Positions 35,783 to 44,549 of a stretch of 64,000 nt of DNA are shown one piece after another. The stretch covers positions 248,001 through 312,000 of the forward strand of contig NZ_JAODWD010000006.1 of NCBI RefSeq assembly GCF_025345615.1. The letters run 5' to 3'. The translations under genes and the position numbers were made by a program. A model generated the notes under the pieces. The model saw nothing but the letters and a program-made list of their open reading frames with translations. It made no database searches and had not been told where the DNA came from. This stretch comes from Mycobacterium deserti. GTDB taxonomy: Bacteria; Actinomycetota; Actinomycetes; Mycobacteriales; Mycobacteriaceae. Every line of letters starts with the position of its first letter. Within the stretch, counting starts at the first letter, position 1.

Positions 35783-36529
35783 TCAGGAGCCGCCGAGTTC
35801 GGCGATGACTTCGGCGTAGAGGCGGGCCTTGATGGCCCCGAACACCGGACCGGCCTTCGCGGCCCGCTCCTCGGCGCGCGCCACCGCCACGTCGAGCACC
35901 TCGCCCTCGCCTGCGGTCGCGGCCACGATGCCTGCCGCCAGCGCAGCCTCGCCGCCGTAGCGCCGCGCCGTGGTCATCGCCTCGTGTGCGGTGGCGATCG
36001 GCAGGCGCGCGCGGATCAACGCGTTCATTCCCGCCGTGAACGGAATACCGAGGTCGACCTCGGGCAAGCAGAAGAACCCGCGGTCGCCGCGCATCACGAC
36101 CAGGTCGTGCGCCAGGGCCAACATCGCGCCCGCGGCGAACGCGTGACCCTGCACCGCGGCCACGATCGGCGCCGGGAAGGCCAGCACTCGCGCAAACAGC
36201 GCATGCACCCCAGCCAGATTCGATTCGGCCGCATCAGGGTTCGCCGCCATGAAGTCGAGGTCAAGGCCGTTGGAGTAGAACTTGCCCGCGCCGGTCGTCA
36301 CGACGGCCTTCGGCCCCTCGGCGGCCTCTACCTCGTCGAGCGCGGCGTTGATGGCCGCCAACCGATCCGGGTGGAACCGGTTCTCATCGGTTCCGAGCGT
36401 CAAGACGAACACCGCCCCGCGGCGGTCCAAAGTCGCCGCCGAAGCGGCTCCGGGGTCAGATGTCGCCGCCGAAGCGGCTCCGGGGTCAGATGTCACCGCC
36501 GAAGCGGCTCCGGGGTCAACGTCTTTCAT
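35783..36529 (-). CDS. Enoyl-CoA hydratase/isomerase family protein with N-terminal decapeptide repeats
   Basis: 248 residues. Crotonase core: GAGKFYSNGLDLDFM (oxyanion-hole region) and QGHAFAAGAMLALAHDLVVMRG; the second catalytic Glu appears as LPEVDLGIPF. The first ~33 residues are three near-identical decapeptides (DPGAASAxTS), encoded by three 30-bp repeats, and precede the normal domain start. They are likely disordered. Resembles plant-type delta3-enoyl-CoA isomerases; reaction not fixed. Confidence 0.85.
   Translation of the reverse strand: MKDVDPGAASAVTSDPGAASAATSDPGAASAATLDRRGAVFVLTLGTDENRFHPDRLAAINAALDEVEAAEGPKAVVTTGAGKFYSNGLDLDFMAANPDAAESNLAGVHALFARVLAFPAPIVAAVQGHAFAAGAMLALAHDLVVMRGDRGFFCLPEVDLGIPFTAGMNALIRARLPIATAHEAMTTARRYGGEAALAAGIVAATAGEGEVLDVAVARAEERAAKAGPVFGAIKARLYAEVIAELGGS
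36432..36521. repeat. Three 30-bp tandem repeats in the crotonase gene
   Basis: Units at 36432-36461, 36462-36491 and 36492-36521; the first two are identical and the third differs at a few bases. Each encodes ten residues in frame, so copy number can change without breaking the gene. Confidence 0.92.
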
Positions 36530-36562
36530 CCCGCGATTAGATCACTGGTGCATCATCGGACG

Positions 36563-37942
36563 ATGACCACCACAGGTCCCGTCAACGGTCTGATCTCGCA
36601 CTGGTTCACGCAGTACCCCCCGTTGCGGCCGGCGCTGCCGGGCGACCGCGACGTCGACGTGTGCATCATCGGCGCGGGCTACACCGGGCTGTGGACGGCG
36701 TACTACCTCGCCAAGGCCGACCCCTCATTGCGAATCGCCGTGCTGGAGTGGCGATTCGCTGGGTTCGGCGCATCTGGCCGCAACGGTGGCTGGCTGTCCG
36801 GTCTAGTGCCCGGCGACCGGAGTCGAATGGCGGCCCGATACGGCCGCGACCGCGTCCTGGCCTGGCAACGTTCCCTCACCGAGGCAGTCGACGAGGTCAT
36901 CGACGTCGCCGCGCGGGAGCGGATCGATGCGGGAATCGTCAAGGGCGGGACGCTGCATGTCGCCCGCAACCATGCTCAGGCGGCGCGGCTCACCACCGAG
37001 ATCGACGAAGAAATCGGCTGGGGCGTCGACGGAATCGCCGTACTGACGAAAGGTGAAGTTGTAGAACGTATTCGGCTCGACAGTGTGGTCTGCGGGTATC
37101 ACAACCCGCACTGCGCGCGCGTGCAGCCGGCGCAGCTGGTCCGCGGTCTCGCCGACGCCGTCGAGCGCCTCGGCGTCGACATCTACGAGATGACGGAGGC
37201 CATGAAGGTCGGGCCGGGCGCCGTGCGCACACCGCGCGGCACCGTGCGCGCACCCATTGTGCTGCTGGCCACCGAGGGGTTCACCGCGTCGCTGCCCGGC
37301 CTGCGGCGACGCTGGCTCCCGATGAACAGCTCGATGATCGCCACCGAGCCCATCCCCGATGAGCTGTGGCGCGCCATCGGCTGGCGCGGCCGCGAGACCC
37401 TCGGCGACACCGCGCATGGGTTCTTCTATGCGCAACGCACCGTCGACGACCGCATCGCCATCGGCGGACGCAGCGTGCCGTACCGGTTCGGGTCGCGCAC
37501 CGACCTGGACGGCGCCGTGCCCGCGGCCACCATCAAACACCTGACCGCCGTGTTGCATTCGGCGCTGCCGCAGATCCGCGACGTCCCCATCGCCCACGGC
37601 TGGTGCGGCGTGCTGGCGGTTCCACGCGATTGGAGCGCGAGTGTGACCTTCGACCGCGCAACGGGTTTCGGTTCCGCGGGCGGTTACGTGGGCCACGGCG
37701 TCACCGCTACCAATCTGGCCGGGCGCACCCTGGCCGACCTGACGCTCGGGAAGCGCACCGCGCTGACGGAGCTGCCCTGGGTTGGCCATCGCTCCCGCGA
37801 CTGGGAGCCCGAACCGCTGCGATGGCTGGGCGTGCGCGGGATGTATCTCGCCTACAAGGCGGCGGACTGGCACGAGTCGCGGGGCCGAGCGACCACGTCG
37901 CCCATCGCGGTGGTCGCCGATAGGATCGCAGGCCGCCCCTGA
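36563..37942 (+). CDS. FAD-dependent amine/amino-acid oxidoreductase (DAO family)
   Basis: 459 residues. The dinucleotide motif IIGAGYTGLWTAYYLA is at 35-50, then EWRFAGFGASGRNGGW, which is typical of DadA/gamma-glutamylputrescine-oxidase-like proteins. The C-terminal block SAGGYVGHGVTATNLAGRTLADL completes the FAD site. Start ATG 36563. Divergent from the crotonase gene by 33 bp. Substrate likely an amine, not determined. Confidence 0.88.
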   Translation: MTTTGPVNGLISHWFTQYPPLRPALPGDRDVDVCIIGAGYTGLWTAYYLAKADPSLRIAVLEWRFAGFGASGRNGGWLSGLVPGDRSRMAARYGRDRVLAWQRSLTEAVDEVIDVAARERIDAGIVKGGTLHVARNHAQAARLTTEIDEEIGWGVDGIAVLTKGEVVERIRLDSVVCGYHNPHCARVQPAQLVRGLADAVERLGVDIYEMTEAMKVGPGAVRTPRGTVRAPIVLLATEGFTASLPGLRRRWLPMNSSMIATEPIPDELWRAIGWRGRETLGDTAHGFFYAQRTVDDRIAIGGRSVPYRFGSRTDLDGAVPAATIKHLTAVLHSALPQIRDVPIAHGWCGVLAVPRDWSASVTFDRATGFGSAGGYVGHGVTATNLAGRTLADLTLGKRTALTELPWVGHRSRDWEPEPLRWLGVRGMYLAYKAADWHESRGRATTSPIAVVADRIAGRP

Positions 37943-37962
37943 TGCGCCCGGTGTTCTAGTGC

Positions 37963-38433
37963 CTACGTCCGCTCGGCTTTCTCCTTGAGCCGCTGCAGGG
38001 TGCGCTTGATGTTCTCCGAGTTGGCCGTGTCGCGATCCTTGACCCCCGTCGCCCAACCGGCAGGCGTCCGGAACCAGCCGGGCCTGCGGTCCCACGTTTT
38101 CTCGACGACGCGACAGCCGGTGCCCTGGGGGACGATCTCGTAGCGCCAGTGCGCGACGGGGATGATCGTGCTGCGCACGTCGAACGCGAACACCCGCCCG
38201 GGGTCGGCCTCGGTGACGGTGCACGTGGTGCTCCACGTGCGTGCGCCGTTGCGGTTGCGGCCCGTGAACACGGCACCGGGACGCGCCGCGTCACCCTTGC
38301 GCCACTCCATCGCGTGTGTCTCTTCGGCCAGTGCGGCCAGCGTCGGCAGGTCTGTGATCAGCCGGTAGACGGCCTCGGGGTCGGCGTCGATGGTGATGTC
38401 CGCCTGCGCGGAAGCTGCTGGCTGCTCTGTCAT
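37963..38433 (-). CDS. SRPBCC-fold (polyketide-cyclase-like) protein
   Basis: 156 residues from ATG 38433. A START-like helix-grip pattern: ADITIDADPEAVYRLITDLP at the N-terminus, then PGRVFAFDVRST, HWRYEIVPQGTGCRVVEKT and a C-terminal helix. Such proteins bind hydrophobic ligands; ligand unknown. Convergent with the FAD oxidoreductase. Confidence 0.86.
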   Translation of the reverse strand: MTEQPAASAQADITIDADPEAVYRLITDLPTLAALAEETHAMEWRKGDAARPGAVFTGRNRNGARTWSTTCTVTEADPGRVFAFDVRSTIIPVAHWRYEIVPQGTGCRVVEKTWDRRPGWFRTPAGWATGVKDRDTANSENIKRTLQRLKEKAERT

Positions 38434-38493
38434 GGGGCGATCGTATGTGGCGTCGCTGGAATCATGGGGCGGACCAGTGACGTTGGGTCTGAT

Positions 38494-38868
38494 ATGAGCG
38501 AGCGACCCGTACTGGAACCGACCGAATCGCATCCGATCACCGTGGCACCGACCGGTAGGCACGTCACAGTGCGCATCAACGGCGAGGTGGTGGCCGAGAC
38601 GGACGACGCGTTGACGCTGCAGGAGTCGACGTACCCGGCGGTGCAGTACATACCGTCGCGCGACGTCGTGGGTTCGGTGCTGCGCGACAGCGACACCCAG
38701 ACGTACTGCCCGTACAAGGGCGACGCGAGCTACCACCATGTCGTCACCGCGGCGGGCGACACCGTCGAGGATGCGATCTGGACTTACCGCGAGCCGTATC
38801 CCGCGGTGGCGCCGATCGCCGGGCACATCGCGTTCTATCCCGAGAAGGCCGACGTCTCGATCACTTAG
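38494..38868 (+). CDS. DUF427 protein (Rv0140-like)
   Basis: 124 residues from ATG 38494. Single DUF427 domain: HVTVRINGEVVAETDDAL, TYPAVQYIPSRDVVGSVL and TYCPYKGDASYH. An intact smaller relative of the frameshifted two-domain protein at 20410. Next to the Rv0142-like glycosylase as in M. tuberculosis. Function unknown. Confidence 0.88.
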   Translation: MSERPVLEPTESHPITVAPTGRHVTVRINGEVVAETDDALTLQESTYPAVQYIPSRDVVGSVLRDSDTQTYCPYKGDASYHHVVTAAGDTVEDAIWTYREPYPAVAPIAGHIAFYPEKADVSIT

Positions 38869-38877
38869 TGTGTAGCG

Positions 38878-39789
38878 GTGAGCGTCGTTGGCCAGGTCGT
38901 CTTCGACGGGCCGGTGAGTCCGGGTCTGACGTTGTCGCCTCTGCGGCGCGGCCGCAACGATCCGTGCTTCCACAACGCGGCAGACGGCGCGATCTGGCGG
39001 ACCAGTCTGATGCGCACCGGACCGGTGACGGCACGCATCACCAAGTCGGCGCCCGACACCGTCGACTGCGAGGCCTGGGGAAGCGGCGCAAGGGAATTCG
39101 TCGAGACGCTGCCCGCCCAACTGGGGGCCGACGACGACGCGTCCGGTTTCGAGCCCGACGACCCCACCCTGGTCGCCGCGCATCGGCGGGTTCGGCACCT
39201 GCGGCTGGGCCGCACTGGCCGCGTTCTCGAAGCGTTGGTGCCCGCCGTACTCGAACAGCGCGTCTACGGCAAGGATGCCCGACGCGCGTGGCGGCTTCTC
39301 GTCAGCAAGTTCGGCGCACCGGCACCGGGCCCCGCGCCGGCCCACATGCGCCTACCTCCGGCCGACGACGTGTGGCGGCGCATCCCGTCGTGGGAATTCC
39401 ACCGAGCCAACGTCGACCCCGGCCGTGCGCGCACGATCGTCGGCTGCGCGCAGCGCGCCGACTCGCTGGAACGGTTGGCCGCTCGCCCGGCCGAGCAGGC
39501 CCGTGCGGCGATGACCTCGCTGCCGGGCGTCGGTGTATGGACAGCGGCCGAAGTGGCACAACGCGCGTTCGGCGACGCGGACGCGTTGTCGGTGGGCGAT
39601 TATCACCTCGCGAAGATGATCGGCTGGAGCCTGCTCGGGCGCCCGATCGACGACCCCGCGATGGTCGAACTGCTCGATCCGGTCCGCCCGCACCGCCACC
39701 GGGCCGTGCGGCTGCTCGAGGTCAGCGGGTTGGCGGTGCTGCCGCGCTTCGGGCCTCGCCAGGCGATACCGAGTCTTGTCGATTTGTGA
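38878..39789 (+). CDS. HhH-GPD DNA glycosylase, AlkA-like (Rv0142-like)
   Basis: 303 residues from GTG 38878, 9 bp after the DUF427 gene. The helix-hairpin-helix LPGVGVWTAAEVAQ begins at 215 and the GPD segment ends with catalytic Asp241 in ALSVGDYHLAKM. N-terminal beta domain as in AlkA. Predicted to excise alkylated or damaged bases. Confidence 0.88.
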   Translation: MSVVGQVVFDGPVSPGLTLSPLRRGRNDPCFHNAADGAIWRTSLMRTGPVTARITKSAPDTVDCEAWGSGAREFVETLPAQLGADDDASGFEPDDPTLVAAHRRVRHLRLGRTGRVLEALVPAVLEQRVYGKDARRAWRLLVSKFGAPAPGPAPAHMRLPPADDVWRRIPSWEFHRANVDPGRARTIVGCAQRADSLERLAARPAEQARAAMTSLPGVGVWTAAEVAQRAFGDADALSVGDYHLAKMIGWSLLGRPIDDPAMVELLDPVRPHRHRAVRLLEVSGLAVLPRFGPRQAIPSLVDL

Positions 39790-39804
39790 CGTGCCTCGCG
39801 ACCG

Positions 39805-39830
39805 GGTTACGCCCTGGTGACAACGGGTAG
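39805..39830 (+). promoter_or_regulatory. SigF-like promoter of dps
   Basis: GGTTA (39805-39809), a 15-bp spacer and GGGTAG (39825-39830) lie ~37 bp upstream of ATG 39868. The M. smegmatis dps promoter is reported to be used by SigF and SigH, which supports the call. Confidence 0.6.
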
Positions 39831-39867
39831 TCGGCTCCCGACACCCAGTGTGCAAAGGAGCTTTCTG

Positions 39868-40425
39868 ATGGCTGAATACACCGTTCCCGGAATGACCGAC
39901 AAGCAGGGCGCGCAGGTGGTCGAACTCCTGCAGAAGCAACTGAGCCGGTACAACGATCTGCACCTGACCCTCAAGCACGTGCACTGGAACGTGGTGGGCC
40001 CGAACTTCATCGGCGTGCACGAGATGATCGATCCCCAGGTCGAGCTGGTCCGCGGTTACGCCGACGAGGTGGCCGAACGGATCGCCACCCTCGGCGGCTC
40101 GCCCAAGGGCACCCCCGGCGCGATCATCGCGGACCGGACGTGGGACGACTACTCGCTCGAGCGTGACACCGTGCAGGCGCACCTGGCGGCGTTGGATCTC
40201 GTGTACGACGGCATCGTCGAGGACACCCGCAAGAACATCGAGGAGACCGAAGAGCCCGACCCGGTGACTCAGGACATGCTGATCGGGCACGCCGCGGAAC
40301 TCGAGAAGTTCCAGTGGTTCGTGCGCGCGCACCTCGAGAACTCGGGCGGCCAGCTGGTCAACAAGGGCAAGAAGACCGAGAAGGGTGCCGCCTCGGCCGC
40401 GAAGGAGACCTCGTCGGCTAAGTAG
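39868..40425 (+). CDS. dps: DNA-binding protein from starved cells (Dps1-type ferritin)
   Basis: 185 residues with RBS AAAGGAG at 39854. Dodecameric mini-ferritin that oxidises and stores iron and compacts DNA. Ferroxidase residues H39, H51, D66 and E70 are in place, within LHLTLKHVHWNVVGPNFIGV and YADEVAERIATLG. A Lys/Ala-rich C-terminal tail (KGKKTEKGAASAAK) is the DNA-binding tail seen in M. smegmatis Dps1. Its end overlaps aqpZ by 8 bp, tail to tail. Confidence 0.96.
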   Translation: MAEYTVPGMTDKQGAQVVELLQKQLSRYNDLHLTLKHVHWNVVGPNFIGVHEMIDPQVELVRGYADEVAERIATLGGSPKGTPGAIIADRTWDDYSLERDTVQAHLAALDLVYDGIVEDTRKNIEETEEPDPVTQDMLIGHAAELEKFQWFVRAHLENSGGQLVNKGKKTEKGAASAAKETSSAK

Positions 40426-41221
40426 TCGTCCTGTGGGGCGTCGTCGACGCGGTCGGTTCCTCCAACGCGTCGTCGCGCACCGGACGCTCTGCCAGCTGTT
40501 CCTCGGACCTGCCGAACAGGTACGGATAGGCCGCACCCGCGATCGCGGCGCCGATCAACGGTGCCAGCCAGAACGCCCAGAGCTGCATCGGTGCGCCGTC
40601 ACCGTTGAAGAACGCGACGCCGGTGGACCGCGCCGGGTTCACCGACGTGTTCGAGATCGGGATCGAGATGAGGTGGATCAAGGTCAGCGTGAGCCCGATT
40701 GACAAACCCGCGAAGCCTTTTGGCGCGCGGTCGTCGGTCGAGCCGAGGATCACCAGAAGGAAGATGCCGGTCAGCACCACCTCGGCCACGAGGACCGCTG
40801 TCAGTGTGTATCCGCCGGGGGAGTGGTCGCCGTATCCATTGGCAGCCATGTTGCCTGTCGCCGTCCAGCCCTCCTGCCCCTTGGCGATGATGTAGATGAC
40901 TAGCCCGGCGACCAGGCCGCCGACCACCTGGGTGAGCCAGTAGGCGGGCAGCACCTTCCACTCCACGCGTCGTGCCAGCGCCGCCCCGAGCGTCACCGCG
41001 GGGTTGAAATGACCGCCGGAGATCGTGCCGAAGGCGTACACCCCGGTGAGCACGGTCAGCCCGAAAGCCAATGCCACACCGAGAAATCCGATGCCGAGCG
41101 ATACGCCATCGCCGCACGTGAACTTCGCGGCGAACACCGCGGCACCGCAGCCGCCGAGAACCAGCCAGAAGGTTCCGATGAACTCCGCGGCCAGTCTGTG
41201 CAGCATCGTTGGCTCGCGCAT
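40418..41221 (-). CDS. aqpZ: Aquaporin Z-type water channel
   Basis: 267 residues from ATG 41221 with GGAGGAG upstream. Six spans with two NPA motifs at 73-75 (GGHFNPAVTLG) and 195-197 (NTSVNPARSTG). The constriction His (LIHLIS) and Arg198 favour water over glycerol selectivity. Many M. tuberculosis-group species lack an aquaporin. C-terminal cytoplasmic tail rich in Glu/Thr. Confidence 0.93.
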   Translation of the reverse strand: MREPTMLHRLAAEFIGTFWLVLGGCGAAVFAAKFTCGDGVSLGIGFLGVALAFGLTVLTGVYAFGTISGGHFNPAVTLGAALARRVEWKVLPAYWLTQVVGGLVAGLVIYIIAKGQEGWTATGNMAANGYGDHSPGGYTLTAVLVAEVVLTGIFLLVILGSTDDRAPKGFAGLSIGLTLTLIHLISIPISNTSVNPARSTGVAFFNGDGAPMQLWAFWLAPLIGAAIAGAAYPYLFGRSEEQLAERPVRDDALEEPTASTTPHRTTT

Positions 41222-41357
41222 GCGTGACTCCTCCGTTGGAATTGACGCCGTGCGCTGACGGTGACACCTCGGGCCCCGTTGCGGGGGCGTTGTGTCTGAA
41301 TCGTGCTGCGATGGAGATCGTCGCGATCGGCGCGTGACCCGACCGTGGCGCAAACAG

Positions 41358-41388
41358 AAGCGGCCGGGGCAGTTCGCCCCGGCCGCTT
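41358..41388 (-). terminator. Strong terminator of the PGRS-like gene
   Basis: A 13-bp perfect stem AAGCGGCCGGGGC / GCCCCGGCCGCTT (41358-41370, 41376-41388) with a 5-nt loop, extended by a bulged ACAGA/TCTGT, lies 13 bp beyond the stop of the minus-strand PGRS-like gene. Confidence 0.88.
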
Positions 41389-41401
41389 TCTGTGTTATCG
41401 G

Positions 41402-42832
41402 CTAGTCGTCGGCGCCGTCACTGCCGTCGCTGCTGCTGCCCTCGCCGCCGTCGCCGCCATCGCCGTTCGGGCTGCCGCCGTCGCCGCCGTCGCCACCGGT
41501 GCCCGAGACACCGGAGGTGGCGTCGCCGCCGTCACCACCGTTGCCGCCGCTGCTGAGCAGGCCGCCGGCGTTGCCGCCGTCGCCGCCGTCGCCGCCGTCG
41601 GCCGTGGCGAGGCCACCGACCGCGTCACCGGCCTCGCCGCCCTGACCGCCGCCACCGAGCAGGCCGCCGCCCTGGCCGCCTTCGCCGCCGTCGCCGCCCT
41701 CGCTGTCGATGTCGGGATTCGCGGTGCCGATGCCCGTGCCGGAGTCGCCGCCTTCGCCGCCGATGCCGCCGCCGCCGATCACCCCGGCGTCTCCGCCGTC
41801 GCCGCCGGTGCCACCATCGCTGGTACCGATCCCGGCCGCGCCCGCACCACCTTCGCCGCCGGTGCCGCCGCTGCTGATCAGCCCGCCGGAGTCGCCGCCG
41901 TCGCCGCCGTCGCCGCCGGTGCCTGCCCCGCTCGGAGTCGCGCCGAAGCCGCCTTCGCCGCCGGTGCCGCCGTCACCGAGGACCGCAGCGCCGCCACCGC
42001 CCTCGCCACCTTCGCCGCCGGTGGCGGTGCCCGCTCCGCCTTGCACGATCCCGGCGTCACCGCCCTCGCCGCCGGTTCCGCCGCCGCCGACGACTCCGGC
42101 CTCACCGCCGTCACCGCCTGCGCCGCCGGTGGCGCTGCCGAGGACTGCAGCTGCGTCACCGCCGCCGCCACCGGTGCCGCCTGCGCCGATGATGCCGCCG
42201 CCGCCGCCATCGCCGCCTTCGCCGCCGGTGGCGTTACCGAACAGGGTTCCTGCGTCGCCGCCTTCGCCGCCCGCTCCACCGTCGCCGAGCACGATGCCGC
42301 CGTGCCCGCCGTCGCCGCCGGCGGTACCGGTCGCTCCAGTCACGCCGACGGCCGTGTAGCCGTCGCCGCCCGCTCCGCCGGTACCGATCAGGCCTGCACT
42401 GCCGCCGTCACCGCCGGTCTGAGTTCCGGTGACAGCGTCGCCGCCCGCACCGCCGTTACCCAGCAGCAGACCGCCATTGCCGCCGGTCTGGCCGGCCGCA
42501 CCCGTGGCGCCGCTGCCGATCAGCAGGCCGCCGTTCTCACCCGGCTCGTCACCGTTGCTGATCAGGGAATGGACCAGACCGCCGAGCAGGTTGCTGACCG
42601 GATCCGCTGGCGGCGGAGCCGCCGCCACAACCGGCGCAGGCTTGGGTGAGGGGAAGAGCCCGAACAAGAAGACCATCTGGATCTCGCCCACCTCCTCCTG
42701 CTGCACGATCAGCGGATTCGGCTTGGCGACCGTGGTCGGAGGATCGAGCATCAAGCCGGCGGCTCCTGCCACGGCCAATGCGCCCATGGCCAGGGTGGCC
42801 GTAGCGACAGATTTCTGCTTGGCAACCTTCAT
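41402..42832 (-). CDS. Secreted PGRS-like Gly/Asp-rich repeat protein without a PE domain
   Basis: 476 residues from ATG 42832 (AAAGGA upstream). A Sec-type signal or anchor (residues 8-27) and a ~75-residue Pro/Val linker with EEVGEIQMVFLFGLFPSPKP precede ~380 residues of GGxGGDGGxAG repeats. These look like PGRS domains, which form Ca-binding beta-roll-like repeats, but no PE or PPE export domain is present. Nucleotide repeats are highly GC-biased. Its own terminator follows. Function unknown; probably cell-surface. Confidence 0.88.
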   Translation of the reverse strand: MKVAKQKSVATATLAMGALAVAGAAGLMLDPPTTVAKPNPLIVQQEEVGEIQMVFLFGLFPSPKPAPVVAAAPPPADPVSNLLGGLVHSLISNGDEPGENGGLLIGSGATGAAGQTGGNGGLLLGNGGAGGDAVTGTQTGGDGGSAGLIGTGGAGGDGYTAVGVTGATGTAGGDGGHGGIVLGDGGAGGEGGDAGTLFGNATGGEGGDGGGGGIIGAGGTGGGGGDAAAVLGSATGGAGGDGGEAGVVGGGGTGGEGGDAGIVQGGAGTATGGEGGEGGGGAAVLGDGGTGGEGGFGATPSGAGTGGDGGDGGDSGGLISSGGTGGEGGAGAAGIGTSDGGTGGDGGDAGVIGGGGIGGEGGDSGTGIGTANPDIDSEGGDGGEGGQGGGLLGGGGQGGEAGDAVGGLATADGGDGGDGGNAGGLLSSGGNGGDGGDATSGVSGTGGDGGDGGSPNGDGGDGGEGSSSDGSDGADD

Positions 42833-43149
42833 TGCCTGGTCCTTTCGTGGAAGAGGCCGCGAGGACCCCTTGGCTGGCCAACGACACACAGGGTGTGAGC
42901 AACATTGTTAGCACAGCCGAGCAAGGATGTGTAGCTAATCTCGTAGGCAAATTGAATTTACTGATACGACAATTAATGCTGGTAAGACTGCATGTTAACG
43001 AGCTAGACTGGTTGCTCAGGGCGTTCGCGCTCCGAACTACGCAAACTTGACTGCCGTCTTCTAGCAACGTGGGATCCCGTGTGCGGCGAAAACAATTAGG
43101 CCAGGCAACTTTTTCGAGCGGTCAGACGCGCGTCGATGGAGCAAACGGC
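42833..43149. other. AT-rich intergenic region upstream of the PGRS-like gene
   Basis: About 317 bp without a supported gene. 42895-43060 is markedly AT-rich against the surroundings (runs such as GCAAATTGAATTTACTG). It presumably carries the promoter of the minus-strand PGRS-like gene and possibly silencer (Lsr2) sites. Confidence 0.6.
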
Positions 43150-44538
43150 TCAATCGCCGCTGCGATGCTCCTCGGCGGCGGATTCACGGTCCAGGCGCTG
43201 CGCGCGATAGATCGACACGTCGGCACGGCTGATCAGCAGGTAGGCGATTCCCACCGCGACCATCGCGCACGGAATGACCGAGAACGAGCCGGTCATCTCG
43301 GCGACCATGATCATCACCGCCAGCGGTGCGTGCGCGACGCTGCCGAAACAGGCCATCATTCCGACGACGACGAAGACCGCTGGGCCGGCCGGGATGCCAG
43401 GGGCGTCGACGAGGTCGCCGAGCCGCCAGATGGCCGCCCCGACGAAGCCGCCGATCACGATTCCCGGGCCGAAGATGCCGCCCGATCCGCCCGTGCCGAT
43501 GGACAGCGACGTTGCGACGATCTTGGCGAGTGGCAGGATCAGCACGATCCACAAGGGAATCGCCAGCAGACTGTCGGTGACGGTCGCTTTCTGCGCCCAG
43601 CCGTAACCGCTGGCCAGAACCTGCGGGATGGCCAACGCCAACAATCCGACCGCCAGGCCCCCCAGCGCGGGTTTGAGCACCTTGCCGCCCGGCAGCCGCT
43701 CCGTGAGCGCGACCGTGCCATAGAAGATGCGCGCGTACAGATAGCCGACGCCGGCCGCCACGACGCCGAGCACCACGAACCATCCCAGGTCGAGCGGATG
43801 GTCGAACCGATAGTCACCGGCGACGAATCCGAACAGCGGCTCGAACCCCAGAATCGACCCGAGCACGGCGTAGGCGGTCGCCGAGGTGATGAAGCCGGGA
43901 ATCAGGGCCTTGTAGTCGAAGTCGCGGCGGTACACGATCGACGCCGCAAGGACGGCCCCGCCGAGGGGGGCTCCGAAGATCGCCCCGATGCCCGAGCCGA
44001 TTCCCAACGACACCGCAATGCGGCCGTCTTCGTCGGACAGGTCGAGCCGGCGCGTCAGCAGGGATCCGAACCCCGCGGAGATCTGCGCGGCCGGGCCTTC
44101 GCGGCCGCCCGACCCGCCGGACCCGATCGTCAGCGCGCTGGTGATCGTCTTGACGACGATCGCCCGGCCCCGGATCGCGCGAGGGTCGGTATGCACCGCC
44201 TCGATCGCGCTGTCGGTCCCGTGTCCTTCCGCCTCGGGCGCAAACTTCGCGACCAGCCAGGCCGAAACCAGAGCGCCGCCGAACGTCACCAGTGGAATGG
44301 CCCACGGCCGGTCGAAGCCCGCCGAACCGGGATCTCCGCCGTCACCAACGGGTTCGGGGATGTCGTAGCCCCCGAGGAAGCCGAGCAGGAAGCGGCCCGC
44401 GTAGTCGAGCGCGAGATAGAACAGCACAGCGCCGAGCCCGGCGATGACGCCGATCGAGATGCCGAGAATCAGCCACTTGCGCAGATATCCGGAGCGCCGG
44501 ATGAATCCGCCCAGCCCGGATTCGCGGGTCGTGGGCAT
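43150..44538 (-). CDS. ClC-family chloride channel/transporter (Rv0143c-like)
   Basis: 462 residues, polytopic. Ion-pathway motifs GSGGSGGREGP (E147 is the external gating Glu) and GTGGSGGIFGPG at 348-359. The internal proton Glu of CLC-ec1 (E203) aligns with a hydrophobic residue in PLGGAVLAASIVY, so H+ coupling may be absent. In M. tuberculosis it follows the same block (Rv0142-Rv0143c). Confidence 0.92.
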   Translation of the reverse strand: MPTTRESGLGGFIRRSGYLRKWLILGISIGVIAGLGAVLFYLALDYAGRFLLGFLGGYDIPEPVGDGGDPGSAGFDRPWAIPLVTFGGALVSAWLVAKFAPEAEGHGTDSAIEAVHTDPRAIRGRAIVVKTITSALTIGSGGSGGREGPAAQISAGFGSLLTRRLDLSDEDGRIAVSLGIGSGIGAIFGAPLGGAVLAASIVYRRDFDYKALIPGFITSATAYAVLGSILGFEPLFGFVAGDYRFDHPLDLGWFVVLGVVAAGVGYLYARIFYGTVALTERLPGGKVLKPALGGLAVGLLALAIPQVLASGYGWAQKATVTDSLLAIPLWIVLILPLAKIVATSLSIGTGGSGGIFGPGIVIGGFVGAAIWRLGDLVDAPGIPAGPAVFVVVGMMACFGSVAHAPLAVMIMVAEMTGSFSVIPCAMVAVGIAYLLISRADVSIYRAQRLDRESAAEEHRSGD

Positions 44539-44549
44539 GGTCGCAGATG

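Noticed and set aside
36432..36521. Insertion-sequence remnant at the crotonase start
   Set aside because: The 30-bp units are simple in-frame tandem repeats with no inverted ends or target duplication.
41450..42550. CRISPR-like periodic repeats
   Set aside because: The periodicity comes from codons for GGxGGDGG; units are short and irregular, without constant repeats or unique spacers.
41303..42649. 448-codon plus-strand ORF of Ala/Val repeats
   Set aside because: It mirrors the PGRS-like minus-strand repeats and has no start site or domain; the minus frame has signal peptide, RBS and terminator.
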